Below, piece by piece: positions 6,588-14,617 of a DNA stretch of 64,000 nt (its first letter is position 1; each line of letters starts with the position of its first letter). The position numbers and the translations under genes were made by a program. The DNA comes from Postechiella marina (GTDB lineage: Bacteria > Bacteroidota > Bacteroidia > Flavobacteriales > Flavobacteriaceae), in NCBI RefSeq assembly GCF_039538365.1, contig NZ_BAABCA010000002.1, positions 496,001 to 560,000 on the forward strand. The letters are read 5' to 3'. Below the pieces are notes generated by a model. The model made no database searches. It was given only the letters and a program-made list of their open reading frames with translations, and had not been told where the DNA came from.

Positions 6588-9152
6588 TTAGTTGTTGTCT
6601 TTATTTAAATATCCTTCTAAGTTTTTATGAATTTGAATAATTTGATAGTTTGCAGACGATATTACAAAATAGGGCTTGGTAATTTTACCTTTATCCTCCT
6701 CTTCAAATAATTGGTAAAATGCCTTGGCTACTTCGTTGTTTTTTAAACCGTGAACTAAAACAAAAGATTCATTTTCATCATATACATCAACAGATGTATT
6801 TAATTTATAATATTTAATATTTTTTAAAACCGAATCTAAATCTGTATTAAAATTCATCATGTTTTCTGCTTCAGTGTTTTTAAATCGGTAAACAACCTTA
6901 AAACTATTTACAACACTATCGTTAACAAAATTTGCTGTTTCTATTTTTGGCAACATTTCGGTTTCTATATTTTTTGCTTGCTTACCCTCTAAAGTGTTTG
7001 CATACGTAACTGCTAAATGGTTAATTCCTTTTTTATACGCTTCAAACCCTTTTAAACGTCCTAAAGCTGTTGCTTTTAGCAACTCGAATTTAGGCACGAT
7101 AGGTTCTCCATCAAACGTATTTATATACTCGTTACTCTTTGCAATTACTTGGGCATATTTTTGTGCTTCGTGTAATGCATATGTGCTCTCGTATAAACTT
7201 GTCGGGCTATTTTCGTCTTTTTGATTAGCTAATTCTGGATTGGTTAAAATAGTAGCGTATCTAGACTCTGGGTAACTTTTAATAATATCTGCCTTAGCAA
7301 TAGATGCCTCGTCGTTTTCGCCTAATAATTCATAAATTTTATATAAATTATATTTTGATGGCAGTATTAATCGTTCTTCTGGATTGCTTTTAAGTAAGTT
7401 TTGAAATTTATCTTTTGCCAAGTCATATTCTTTAAACTTCTCTTTATATATAAGTCCTAATTGATAATAAGCATAGTTTCTATCTCTAGAAAGGCTATCT
7501 ATTTCTTTATCTGAAGTTGGAATTTTAGAGATATAAAACTGCGGATCGAATAACTCGTCGTTTGAAGCATTGGCAGTAATAGCGTTATTTAAAGAAATGT
7601 TTACTCCTGCACCTGTACTATTTTTAACAGACCATCTCCAATTATCTTCTAAATCTCGATCTCCCCAAATTTTTACAAATTCATTTTTACCATAAGACAC
7701 CGTTGTTGGGTTGTAAAAATAAAATGTGGCTGCTTGGGTTGGAGAACCACCTCTAGACATATTAGATGCCGAAGTTCCTAAATTATTATTTACCGTAGCT
7801 AGTCCATTATTACGCTCTGCCAACTTTAGTTTTTTAGCTTCCTCTTCTGCTTTTTCTTTTAAAACCTCAACAAAATCACCAAAATAAGCAAGACGTCCTG
7901 CTTCTGGCATGTTAACAAGGTGTAAAATACTATCGTTTACCTTAGCTATGTTTTCGTAATAAATAACATCTTCTAAATTATCGCGCTTCTTTTTAATTAC
8001 ACGGTAAGGTTTAGAGTTTAATTTAAGCTTAGTTAATGTACTATCGTAATACGCACCCGCTTCTCTATAAATAGAAGCATCAAAATTCATATCGCCTAAA
8101 ACCTCATAATTTTTAGCCATTAAGATATGATCTCTAGAATTGGTTCGTAACGATTTATTATAATAATTTACCGCCAAAGAATCGGATGCATTTATTAAGT
8201 AGTACTGTCCTATTTCATGATAAATTTTATCTAAAAACGGACGATTCTCTCTATTTTCTTCAAGTTTAGTAAGGTGTTCTAAAAGCTCAAATTTATTACC
8301 ATGTTCGTAATCGAAATTTTTAATTTTTTCGATATGTGCACTAATCATATAAATTCTAGGTGTTCTTCTATTAAGCTCTATAACCCGATCGAAAGCATAA
8401 TTAGCGCTATCTTTTTTACCTAATTTATTATAAAGCTGACCTTGTATAAAACGGTAACGCCCACGCTCGTCATTACTTTTTGTTGCGTTAGATGCTATTT
8501 CTAATTGTGTAATAGCGCTATCTATAGCTTTGGTGTTTAAGTAAGCTTGCGCTAAAATAGATGTAGCATCTGCCAAATCTTGATCTTCTAATTCTTCTTG
8601 TTTTAAAAGACGTTTTAAGTTTTTAATAGCCAACTCATCGTTCTCTAAACGAATATTAGTTTTTTCGCGCCACACTTTGGCTTGATTAATTTTATCGCTT
8701 GTTGGATATTTGTAAAGAATATAGTTAAAAGCCTCTAAAGCAGGCACAAAACGCTGATCGAAATATCTAGATTTACCAAGAAGTAAGTAAGCTTCGTCTA
8801 TTTGAGGTTTTTTTTCTTTTCCTCCAATATTCATGCTATGCTTTTGTATGGCACTAACTGCTTTTTCTTCTGCTCTTGTAAATTCTTGATTTTTAGATTG
8901 CCCTGGCAAAACAATCTCGTCTACAATTTGCATGCGCTCTATTGGTAACACCTCCCAATAGTTATCGAAATAACTTTCGTTAAGACTCTCTCTTCCCTGA
9001 TCTAGTGCTAAATAACCATTATATAATATGTTAAACTCTGTAGTTACCGCATGAAAATTTCTGCTAATAAACTTGTCTTTTTTGCGAGAACAACTTGTAA
9101 TCACAATTAAAAAACAAAAAAGGACGCTTATAACTTTTAAAGATGTTTTCAA
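6588..9152 (-). CDS. sprE: Type IX secretion/gliding TPR lipoprotein SprE (PorW)
   Basis: SprE/PorW is a periplasmic lipoprotein needed for type IX protein secretion and gliding motility. The 854-residue product has a lipoprotein signal (VITSC, Cys21) and many helical TPR-like repeats between about 105 and 420 (for example AYLLLGKSRYFDQRFVPALE). A low-complexity linker with a charged helix follows at about 430-470. Then comes the FYFYNPTTVSYGKNEFVKIWG-type segment with the WRWS motif that I associate with this family, more TPRs, and a small C-terminal domain repeated in related proteins. Gene order sprE-bactofilin-atpZ-atp is familiar from flavobacteria. A weak TAATTTTG element at 9286-9293 (minus strand) could be its promoter. 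Confidence 0.88.
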   Translation of the reverse strand: MKTSLKVISVLFCFLIVITSCSRKKDKFISRNFHAVTTEFNILYNGYLALDQGRESLNESYFDNYWEVLPIERMQIVDEIVLPGQSKNQEFTRAEEKAVSAIQKHSMNIGGKEKKPQIDEAYLLLGKSRYFDQRFVPALEAFNYILYKYPTSDKINQAKVWREKTNIRLENDELAIKNLKRLLKQEELEDQDLADATSILAQAYLNTKAIDSAITQLEIASNATKSNDERGRYRFIQGQLYNKLGKKDSANYAFDRVIELNRRTPRIYMISAHIEKIKNFDYEHGNKFELLEHLTKLEENRENRPFLDKIYHEIGQYYLINASDSLAVNYYNKSLRTNSRDHILMAKNYEVLGDMNFDASIYREAGAYYDSTLTKLKLNSKPYRVIKKKRDNLEDVIYYENIAKVNDSILHLVNMPEAGRLAYFGDFVEVLKEKAEEEAKKLKLAERNNGLATVNNNLGTSASNMSRGGSPTQAATFYFYNPTTVSYGKNEFVKIWGDRDLEDNWRWSVKNSTGAGVNISLNNAITANASNDELFDPQFYISKIPTSDKEIDSLSRDRNYAYYQLGLIYKEKFKEYDLAKDKFQNLLKSNPEERLILPSKYNLYKIYELLGENDEASIAKADIIKSYPESRYATILTNPELANQKDENSPTSLYESTYALHEAQKYAQVIAKSNEYINTFDGEPIVPKFELLKATALGRLKGFEAYKKGINHLAVTYANTLEGKQAKNIETEMLPKIETANFVNDSVVNSFKVVYRFKNTEAENMMNFNTDLDSVLKNIKYYKLNTSVDVYDENESFVLVHGLKNNEVAKAFYQLFEEEDKGKITKPYFVISSANYQIIQIHKNLEGYLNKDNN

Positions 9153-9330
9153 TACCTGCTTATTTAATATAAGTAAATAACTATAAACTCTTATTTATAG
9201 TATATTATGCCAGTTAATATTTGTATTTACCAACCTAAGAGGGTAAAAATAAGCATCTTTTTTGATTAAGAGATAATTGATATAACAAAATTAAACCTGC
9301 TTGTTAGGTTTTAATACAATTTACAAAAAC

Positions 9331-9351
9331 AAAAAAACTGGTCGCGAGCCA
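9331..9351 (-). terminator. Weak terminator after the ABC ATPase gene
   Basis: A short GC-rich stem (TGGT and ACCA with one bulged base, CGCG loop, 9339-9351) is followed on the minus strand by seven U (9331-9337). The stem is short, so efficiency is uncertain. Its position 7 bases past the ABC ATPase stop supports the call. Confidence 0.4.
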
Positions 9352-9357
9352 ATTAAA

Positions 9358-10065
9358 CTAAATAACTTCTGTCCCAGAAAAATGGTTTTCTAATTCTTTT
9401 AACGTCTCTGTATTTGTTTCTAAATCTTTAACAATTTCGCCTTTTTCTAAAACCACAATACGCTCGCAAACATCGGTTACATGCAATAAATCGTGACTAG
9501 ATATTAATACAGTTACACCCTGCTTTTTAGCTAAGTTTTTAATAATATCTTTTAATCTTATTTGTGTTGTTGGGTCTAAATTAGCAAAAGGCTCGTCTAA
9601 AATAATAACCTCTGGATTACCAATTAAAGCAGCAACAATGCCCGCTTTTTTTTGGTTACCTTTACTTAGGTCTCTTAAATACTTTTTTTGATTCAATATT
9701 TCGCCATGAAAAAAATCTGAAAACTGAGCAACCAAACGATCTACATCTGCTTTATTTTGATGCCTCAATTCTCCAATAAAATAAAAATACTCCTCTGGAG
9801 TTAAATATCCTATTAAAAAACTTTCGTCTATAAATGCCGATGTAAAAGGTTTCCAGTCTTCGCTCTCGTGCACAAGCACATCCTTATTTTTAATGTGCCC
9901 TGTTGTTGGCTTAATTAAATCTAGCAGCAAACTAAAATATGTAGTTTTACCAGCACCATTATTACCAACCAAGCCAAAACTTTGACCTTTTGGAATATTT
10001 AAAGACGCTATGTTTAATACTTGATTTTCTTTATATTTTTTTGAAAGATTATATGTTGTTATCAT
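9358..10065 (-). CDS. ABC transporter ATP-binding protein
   Basis: This is the ATPase half of an ABC exporter, working with the membrane protein encoded just upstream (7-base gap). The 235-residue product has Walker A GNNGAGKT (34-41), the signature LSKGN (133-137), Walker B VIILDE (153-158) and the switch histidine in ISSHD (about 188-192). The signature LSKGNQKK is of the drug/Cu/Na-exporter type. The substrate cannot be read from the sequence. Together with the permease it resembles the two-gene exporters of Bacteroidota whose permease is annotated as DUF5687. Confidence 0.92.
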   Translation of the reverse strand: MITTYNLSKKYKENQVLNIASLNIPKGQSFGLVGNNGAGKTTYFSLLLDLIKPTTGHIKNKDVLVHESEDWKPFTSAFIDESFLIGYLTPEEYFYFIGELRHQNKADVDRLVAQFSDFFHGEILNQKKYLRDLSKGNQKKAGIVAALIGNPEVIILDEPFANLDPTTQIRLKDIIKNLAKKQGVTVLISSHDLLHVTDVCERIVVLEKGEIVKDLETNTETLKELENHFSGTEVI

Positions 10066-10072
10066 AACTATA

Positions 10073-11554
10073 TTAATTTTCTTGATTGAATGCGCTAATC
10101 ATTTCATACTTAGATGCTAAGTACTTATCAGCAATAAATTTCATTAATTTTTGATGAAAAACAATGCCCATAACCCCCATTAAGCCCAAAACCAAACAAC
10201 CTATTTCGAAATTAAAAACAGCATAAAAAACGCCAAAAATAATAGCTGGAAGCAATAAAATAGGGATTCCAATTAACCATTGTACAGCACCCGTACCTTG
10301 ATAATTAAACACTGCTTTCTGGTCTAAATTTATCTTTTTCCTATTAAAAGAACCTCCATACATAATAACATGGGTATTGATACCTACATTATAAATAGTA
10401 GCTGCAAAATATGCTAACAAAATTTTCCACCCAAAGTATACATAGGGTACACTTAATACAAACAAAATAATAACACTAAGCGCCATTAATGTAAATTTAG
10501 ATTTTAAATACTTTTCATATTTAATATTCTGACTCATTAATAGCTTATAATAACTACTATCCCAGGCTGGAATAAACTGACCGAAGTTCATTAAAAAAAT
10601 ACCTGTAGAAAAGATACCTACGAAAACGAATAACCAAGGCTGGTTTGCAAAGTCTGGGTTTGAAAAAAACAGTAACCCATAGAATAGACCTAGGCCTAAC
10701 ATCCAAAGTGTAGACTTAGACCGCTTATTTCGCCATATTAATTTTAAATCTAATTGCATAAAAGGAGCAATATCTCCAAAGTTTTTTGTCCAATCTAAAT
10801 TAGATGTACTAACCCTTGCAACCTTAGTTTTTAAAGAACTATCTAAAAACAGTTTGTTTCTAAGTATTTTAAAATTAAAAACATACAAAACAATTAAGAT
10901 TGCTACAGGAATAAAAATTAAAACAGGATTGTTAGCAACAACTATAATACTGTTTGACAAGCCATTAGAAAAACTAATAATGTTAAAGTAATTTAAGCCA
11001 TATAAAACACTTGCAATAACAATTATTGGTAAAAAAGAAAGTTCTGATTCTGCCGAAAAACTCTCAATAATAAAATTGATAAAATTGTTAATTAAGGTGA
11101 GCAAAACAATAATTATCATCCAGGTAAAAATAACTGAAGCATTATTGCTTCCGCTAGAAATTAGTTTTAATCCAAACGGTACAATAGCAAATAAAGGCAA
11201 AATATTTATAACAGAAATTACCGATTTAGCTAAAACAAAATTAACAATAGCACTTCGTTTTATTGGCAAGATAAGCAATGGTTTAACACTTACAACCGGC
11301 AATTTTTGAAAGAAAAACCGAAGCATTAAATCGCCTAAAATCCAAAAGAAAATTAACTTATTAAAAGCTGTAAAAGCATCTAATTCTGGATAAAAATCGG
11401 CAAGCAATTTATCCATAGCAAATCCAAGAATTAAAAACATAAGCATAAAATAGACCGCAAAAAAGCCCATAAGTACTTTTATACCCATACTTTTACCAAA
11501 ATTGGCAGACCTAAAAAACGATTTCCATTCTAGCTTTAAAAAATTATTAAACAT
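10073..11554 (-). CDS. DUF5687-like ABC transporter permease
   Basis: The 493-residue polytopic protein has about 11-12 hydrophobic segments distributed over the whole length, with a cytoplasmic N-terminus (NNFLKLEWKSFFRSANFGK) and a loop around 235-280 rich in basic residues. I place it in the DUF5687 family because of the LEWKSFFRS start and the adjacent ATPase. It is presumed to form the membrane channel of an exporter with the ATPase downstream; the cargo is unknown. It is preceded by the DUF2059-type secreted protein with 7 bases between them, so the three are likely cotranscribed. Confidence 0.8.
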   Translation of the reverse strand: MFNNFLKLEWKSFFRSANFGKSMGIKVLMGFFAVYFMLMFLILGFAMDKLLADFYPELDAFTAFNKLIFFWILGDLMLRFFFQKLPVVSVKPLLILPIKRSAIVNFVLAKSVISVINILPLFAIVPFGLKLISSGSNNASVIFTWMIIIVLLTLINNFINFIIESFSAESELSFLPIIVIASVLYGLNYFNIISFSNGLSNSIIVVANNPVLIFIPVAILIVLYVFNFKILRNKLFLDSSLKTKVARVSTSNLDWTKNFGDIAPFMQLDLKLIWRNKRSKSTLWMLGLGLFYGLLFFSNPDFANQPWLFVFVGIFSTGIFLMNFGQFIPAWDSSYYKLLMSQNIKYEKYLKSKFTLMALSVIILFVLSVPYVYFGWKILLAYFAATIYNVGINTHVIMYGGSFNRKKINLDQKAVFNYQGTGAVQWLIGIPILLLPAIIFGVFYAVFNFEIGCLVLGLMGVMGIVFHQKLMKFIADKYLASKYEMISAFNQEN

Positions 11555-11561
11555 CGTTTAA

Positions 11562-11969
11562 TTAATTATATTTCTGTGCAATAGCTTGAACTTCCATTCC
11601 CCAAGATTGCCCAAAAGCCATGGCTTTTTGTGTTAACCCTAATTGTTTTTCGGCTAATTTTTTACCCAAATCTGTATGATAGAATTTTACTAATTCTTTA
11701 ATTTCGGTTCTTGTAAATTCTTCCATATAAAGTCCTGCCATTTTTGCATACAAACCTTTTAAAGTCCCACTAGCTTCTTTAGTATACGCTTCTTTTTTTT
11801 CTGCAGACACCATCATGCCTATTTGATCTATAGCGTTTTCAAATGCAGCTCCTGCACCTGTTAATTTTATAAAATCAATAGTTTCTTGTTTAAATTCTGT
11901 TTCCTCTTGAGCTTGAGTGTGTATTGAAAACGTTGCAACAAATAAACATGCTAATAATACTTTTTTCAT
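11562..11969 (-). CDS. Secreted DUF2059-type protein
   Basis: The 135-residue product has a clear signal peptide (MKKVLLACLFVATFSIHTQAQ, cut near residue 20). A single helical domain with the DUF2059 pattern follows: FIKLTGAGAAFENAIDQI, then YMEEFTRTEIKELVKFYHTDLGKKLAEKQ near 80-115. The function of this periplasmic family is unknown. It lies immediately upstream of the exporter genes, which may mean a shared envelope role, but nothing in the sequence proves that. Confidence 0.8.
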   Translation of the reverse strand: MKKVLLACLFVATFSIHTQAQEETEFKQETIDFIKLTGAGAAFENAIDQIGMMVSAEKKEAYTKEASGTLKGLYAKMAGLYMEEFTRTEIKELVKFYHTDLGKKLAEKQLGLTQKAMAFGQSWGMEVQAIAQKYN

Positions 11970-12038
11970 TTTTTTTATTTAATTAGGTTAATGTCGTTAT
12001 CGATATATGTATTCTTTTTAAGAAAAGTGTTACATTTT

Positions 12039-12734
12039 TTATGATAAAATATATTCTGGATATTGTTTTGACATTTTCTCTTTTAATTTTTTTGGAATTA
12101 TTACTACAGAAATAAAAAAGATTAATAAATATAAAACGATACATGTTGAAATTATCAACTCTGTAGTGGTTGTCCATTCTCCATCTGAAGCGAATAAATT
12201 CTGAGACCAAACTCCAATGTTTAAAAAATGAATCAATCCGCCTAACTGGATAATATTATTTTCGAACAACCACTTCTTACCAGTTTTCTTTTTTCTTTTA
12301 TTAATACCTTTTTTAATTCTTATAACATGAAAGACGTGCACAGAAAATATTACAATAACAAGTCCCATCATTAATAAATTTTTATCGTCTAAAAAATGCA
12401 TTAACCTAAATAAAGCCCAAACAAAAAATAGAGTAATTATTATTTTGGGTAATTCTAAAAATGGTTTTAAATACAACAAAACTTGTTTTCTGTAGTGTTT
12501 ATTTAGTGCTTTTGTTTTTTCTTCAACCAAGTCTGAAAAACCATAAATTCCAAATTTTTTAAACTCATTTACTAAAGCTGTATCAAAAGAAGTTTCGGTA
12601 TTTATCTCCCATTGGTTTTCAATACCGTTTGCTAAATGGTCTACCAACTCTGTTTGTACGTCGTACCATTCTACATAATGTTTTTCAACAAAAGTGTATA
12701 GTTGTTCTATTTGGTTTTTGGTAACTTTTCTCAT
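12039..12734 (-). CDS. PadR-linked four-helix membrane protein
   Basis: Unrecognised beyond general layout. The 231-residue product has an N-terminal soluble helical region (1-85: QIEQLYTFVEKHYVEWYDVQTELVDHLANGIE). This looks like the prefix domains that precede membrane segments in PadR-associated proteins, in which two helices bracket a D/E-x-x-D-H motif. Four membrane helices follow (about 93-113, 119-137, 163-180 and 188-210). Its start codon falls one base before the end of the PadR gene, so it is cotranscribed and probably a direct partner or target of that regulator. It may sense envelope conditions; this is inference. Confidence 0.75.
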   Translation of the reverse strand: MRKVTKNQIEQLYTFVEKHYVEWYDVQTELVDHLANGIENQWEINTETSFDTALVNEFKKFGIYGFSDLVEEKTKALNKHYRKQVLLYLKPFLELPKIIITLFFVWALFRLMHFLDDKNLLMMGLVIVIFSVHVFHVIRIKKGINKRKKKTGKKWLFENNIIQLGGLIHFLNIGVWSQNLFASDGEWTTTTELIISTCIVLYLLIFFISVVIIPKKLKEKMSKQYPEYILS

Positions 12735-13073
12735 CTATTCAAATCTAAATTTAGGATTAACCAAAGCCCGCATAGTCTCTATATATTGCTCTAATTCATT
12801 AAGTTTATTTACCGTCTCTTTTACACCTTCCTCTGTTAGTTTATAATATTTTCGTAATCTATTATCTACTTTTAACACCTCAACATCTAACAAACCCTGT
12901 GCCTCTAGCTTATGTAAAGAAGGATAAAGCGCCCCTTCTGTAATTTTAAGCTCTCCATTAGTAATAGCTTTTACTTTTTGGGTTATTTCGTAACCATACA
13001 TTTTATCATGCTCGTTTAAAAGCTTCAAAATAATAGTGGTTAAACTACCCTTATACAAATTAGATTTTTTCAT
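12735..13073 (-). CDS. PadR-family transcriptional repressor
   Basis: A winged-helix DNA-binding regulator of about 112 residues. The PadR signature is plain: LYKGSLTTIILKLLNE, MYGYEITQKVKAIT, ITEGALYPSLHKLEAQGLL, then the wing with RLRKYYKLTEEGV and a C-terminal dimerisation helix. I choose MKKSNLYKG at 13073 rather than the longer ATG at 13106. This matches the family start and leaves the 36-bp dyad at 13086-13121 in the leader instead of across the start codon. That dyad suggests the protein represses its own operon and perhaps the divergent reductase gene. Confidence 0.9.
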   Translation of the reverse strand: MKKSNLYKGSLTTIILKLLNEHDKMYGYEITQKVKAITNGELKITEGALYPSLHKLEAQGLLDVEVLKVDNRLRKYYKLTEEGVKETVNKLNELEQYIETMRALVNPKFRFE

Positions 13074-13085
13074 AACACAGTAAAT

Positions 13086-13121
13086 ATACATAAAATACTT
13101 ATGCATAATAATCTTATGTAT
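13086..13121. promoter_or_regulatory. Nested dyad operator, probably for the PadR regulator
   Basis: ATACATAA (13086-13093) and TTATGTAT (13114-13121) are exact reverse complements. A perfect palindrome TTATGCATAA (13099-13108) sits on precisely the same centre (13103.5). Nested arms on one centre, 13 bases ahead of the PadR start in the divergent spacer, are what a dimer or pair-of-dimers site would look like. Confidence 0.6.
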
Positions 13122-13163
13122 TTATTTTTCAACGATTATATATGTCATATGTTATGGCTTCAC

Positions 13164-13171
13164 TATTTTTG
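13164..13171 (+). promoter_or_regulatory. -7 element for the ferredoxin reductase gene
   Basis: TATTTTTG matches TAnnTTTG and lies 14 bases before the start codon at 13186. I see no TTG at the right distance upstream, so transcription may need an activator or be weak. The leader would be only a few bases long. Confidence 0.45.
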
Positions 13172-13185
13172 TAAAAATTTTACAT

Positions 13186-14259
13186 ATGTCTGGATTTCAC
13201 AAACTCACTATAAAAGATATAAAAAGAGAAACTAAGAAAGCGATTAGCATTAGTTTTGAATTGCCTAATAATTTAAAAGACGATTTTAAATTTAAGGCAG
13301 GACAGTATATTACACTAAAAACAGAAATAAACGGTAAAGAAGTAAGGCGCGATTACTCACTTTGCTCCTCCCCCAAAAGTGGAGAACTTAAAGTTGCTGT
13401 TAAAGAAGTAAAAGATGGTACGTTCTCATCTTACGCCAACAATACTCTAAAAGCTGGAGATGTTTTAGATGTAGCCACCCCAAAAGGTAGGTTTACTTTT
13501 ACCCCAAACGACTCTAAAACAAAAAACATTGCTGCTTTTGCTGCTGGTAGCGGTATTACACCTGTATTAAGTATTATAAAATGTGCTTTAGAAGAAGAAG
13601 TACATAGCAAAGTTATACTTGTATATGGTAACAAAACAACCAAAGACACTATGTTTTTAAACGAGCTATTAGCGCTTCAACACCAATACAAAGAGCGTTT
13701 CACAATACAATTTGTATTTAGTCAAGAAGACGAAAACGATTCTATTTTTGGTCGAATAGAAAAAAGCACCGTTAATTATATTATTAAAAACGAATACAAA
13801 CATATTGAGGTTGATGCTTTTTTCCTTTGCGGACCAGAAGCTATGATTCACACAGTTAAAGATGTTTTAACAGAACACAATATTGATGCAGACACTATAC
13901 ATTACGAATTATTTAAAGCATCGAAACCTACCGAAATAAAAGAAGAAGAAGAAGAAGAAGAAGTAAGTGTTACTAACGGACAAACAAAAATTACTGTTAT
14001 TGTAGACGATGAAGAAACTACTTTTGAAATGTCGCAAAAACAGACACTTCTTGAAGCTGCTCTAGATAAACATTTAGATGCACCGTATTCGTGCCAAGGT
14101 GGTATTTGCAGTAGTTGTTTAGCCAGAATAAAAGAAGGAGAAGCAACCATGAGACAAAATAATATTTTAACCGATAGCGAAATAGCAGAAGGCTTAACAT
14201 TAACATGCCAAGCACACCCAACAACCGATAAAATAGTTATCGATTTTGACGATGTTTAA
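13186..14259 (+). CDS. PaaE-like ferredoxin-NAD(P)H oxidoreductase
   Basis: A three-module electron-transfer flavoprotein of 357 residues. The FAD-binding barrel is at about 1-105, with RDYSLCSSP at 55-63. The NAD(P)-binding lobe is at about 110-240, with GSGITP at 121-126 and the FLCGPEAM motif. The C-terminal plant-type [2Fe-2S] domain uses Cys302, Cys307, Cys310 and Cys341. This is the order found in PaaE, the reductase of phenylacetyl-CoA epoxidase, but no paaA-D or paaK genes are near. It is more likely a stand-alone reductase serving another oxygenase or desaturase. A seven-glutamate linker joins the last two modules. A strong terminator follows. Confidence 0.88.
   Translation: MSGFHKLTIKDIKRETKKAISISFELPNNLKDDFKFKAGQYITLKTEINGKEVRRDYSLCSSPKSGELKVAVKEVKDGTFSSYANNTLKAGDVLDVATPKGRFTFTPNDSKTKNIAAFAAGSGITPVLSIIKCALEEEVHSKVILVYGNKTTKDTMFLNELLALQHQYKERFTIQFVFSQEDENDSIFGRIEKSTVNYIIKNEYKHIEVDAFFLCGPEAMIHTVKDVLTEHNIDADTIHYELFKASKPTEIKEEEEEEEVSVTNGQTKITVIVDDEETTFEMSQKQTLLEAALDKHLDAPYSCQGGICSSCLARIKEGEATMRQNNILTDSEIAEGLTLTCQAHPTTDKIVIDFDDV
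13942..13962 (+). repeat. In-frame GAA trinucleotide run
   Basis: Seven GAA codons encode the glutamate linker before the [2Fe-2S] domain of the reductase. Slippage here would change linker length by whole residues without shifting frame. Confidence 0.9.
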
Positions 14260-14285
14260 AATCTAAAATATTTTTATTACCTCCT

Positions 14286-14313
14286 AAAGCGCTGAATATT
14301 CAGCGCTTTTTTT
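14286..14313 (+). terminator. Strong rho-independent terminator of the reductase gene
   Basis: AAAGCGCTGAAT and ATTCAGCGCTTT form a perfect 24-base palindrome (14286-14309) followed by a T run to 14313. It lies 27 bases after the stop codon. Confidence 0.88.
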
Positions 14314-14520
14314 ATGCCTTATAACTCCAAAACACTATTAGTTTTTGCCCATATATGCTCTAAATTAAAATCTGTTTTTAAAAGCTACAATTTGAACATT
14401 ACAACAACAATTTACTTAAAAAAAACATGTTAAAAACAGCTAAAAATTAAATTAAAAAACTGATAGTCAATAAAATAAATCAATTTTAAAAATGCATACA
14501 AAAAACAAGTAATAAGCAAT
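14314..14520. other. AT-rich intergenic stretch before the Sus operon
   Basis: No gene is visible between the terminator and the inverted repeat upstream of susC. The sequence is poor in G+C, with several A runs and no promoter-like element that I trust. The regulatory elements of the operon sit in the last 100 bases before susC. Confidence 0.6.
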
Positions 14521-14550
14521 ATGTTACATGCTTTTAGTAATATGTAACAT
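14521..14550 (+). promoter_or_regulatory. Inverted repeat upstream of susC, candidate HTCS site
   Basis: ATGTTACAT (14521-14529) and ATGTAACAT (14542-14550) are exact reverse complements with a 12-base spacer. The repeat ends 20 bases before the -7 element, where a -33 box would normally be. This suggests an activator site that replaces that box. The regulator is likely the HTCS encoded in the same operon. Confidence 0.55.
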
Positions 14551-14570
14551 CAAAATAAGCATGTCAAAGT

Positions 14571-14578
14571 TAAATTTG
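14571..14578 (+). promoter_or_regulatory. -7 element of the Sus operon promoter
   Basis: TAAATTTG matches TAnnTTTG, 39 bases before the susC start. There is no TTG 17-23 bases upstream; instead the inverted repeat lies there. This fits a promoter that depends on an activator. Confidence 0.55.
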
Positions 14579-14617
14579 TGTTAACGAAAACTAAATTTAA
14601 ATTAACGTTAAATTCAA

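Noticed and set aside
9180..9201. An 8-bp inverted repeat just upstream of sprE
   Set aside because: It is made almost entirely of A and T with a short stem, so a chance origin is likely.
11983..12210. A 75-residue minus-strand frame overlapping the PadR-linked membrane protein
   Set aside because: Its overlap with a better frame, odd composition and lack of motifs make it a shadow.
13074..13106. An 11-residue N-terminal extension of PadR starting at 13106
   Set aside because: The extra residues do not match the family start and would place the start codon within the dyad operator.
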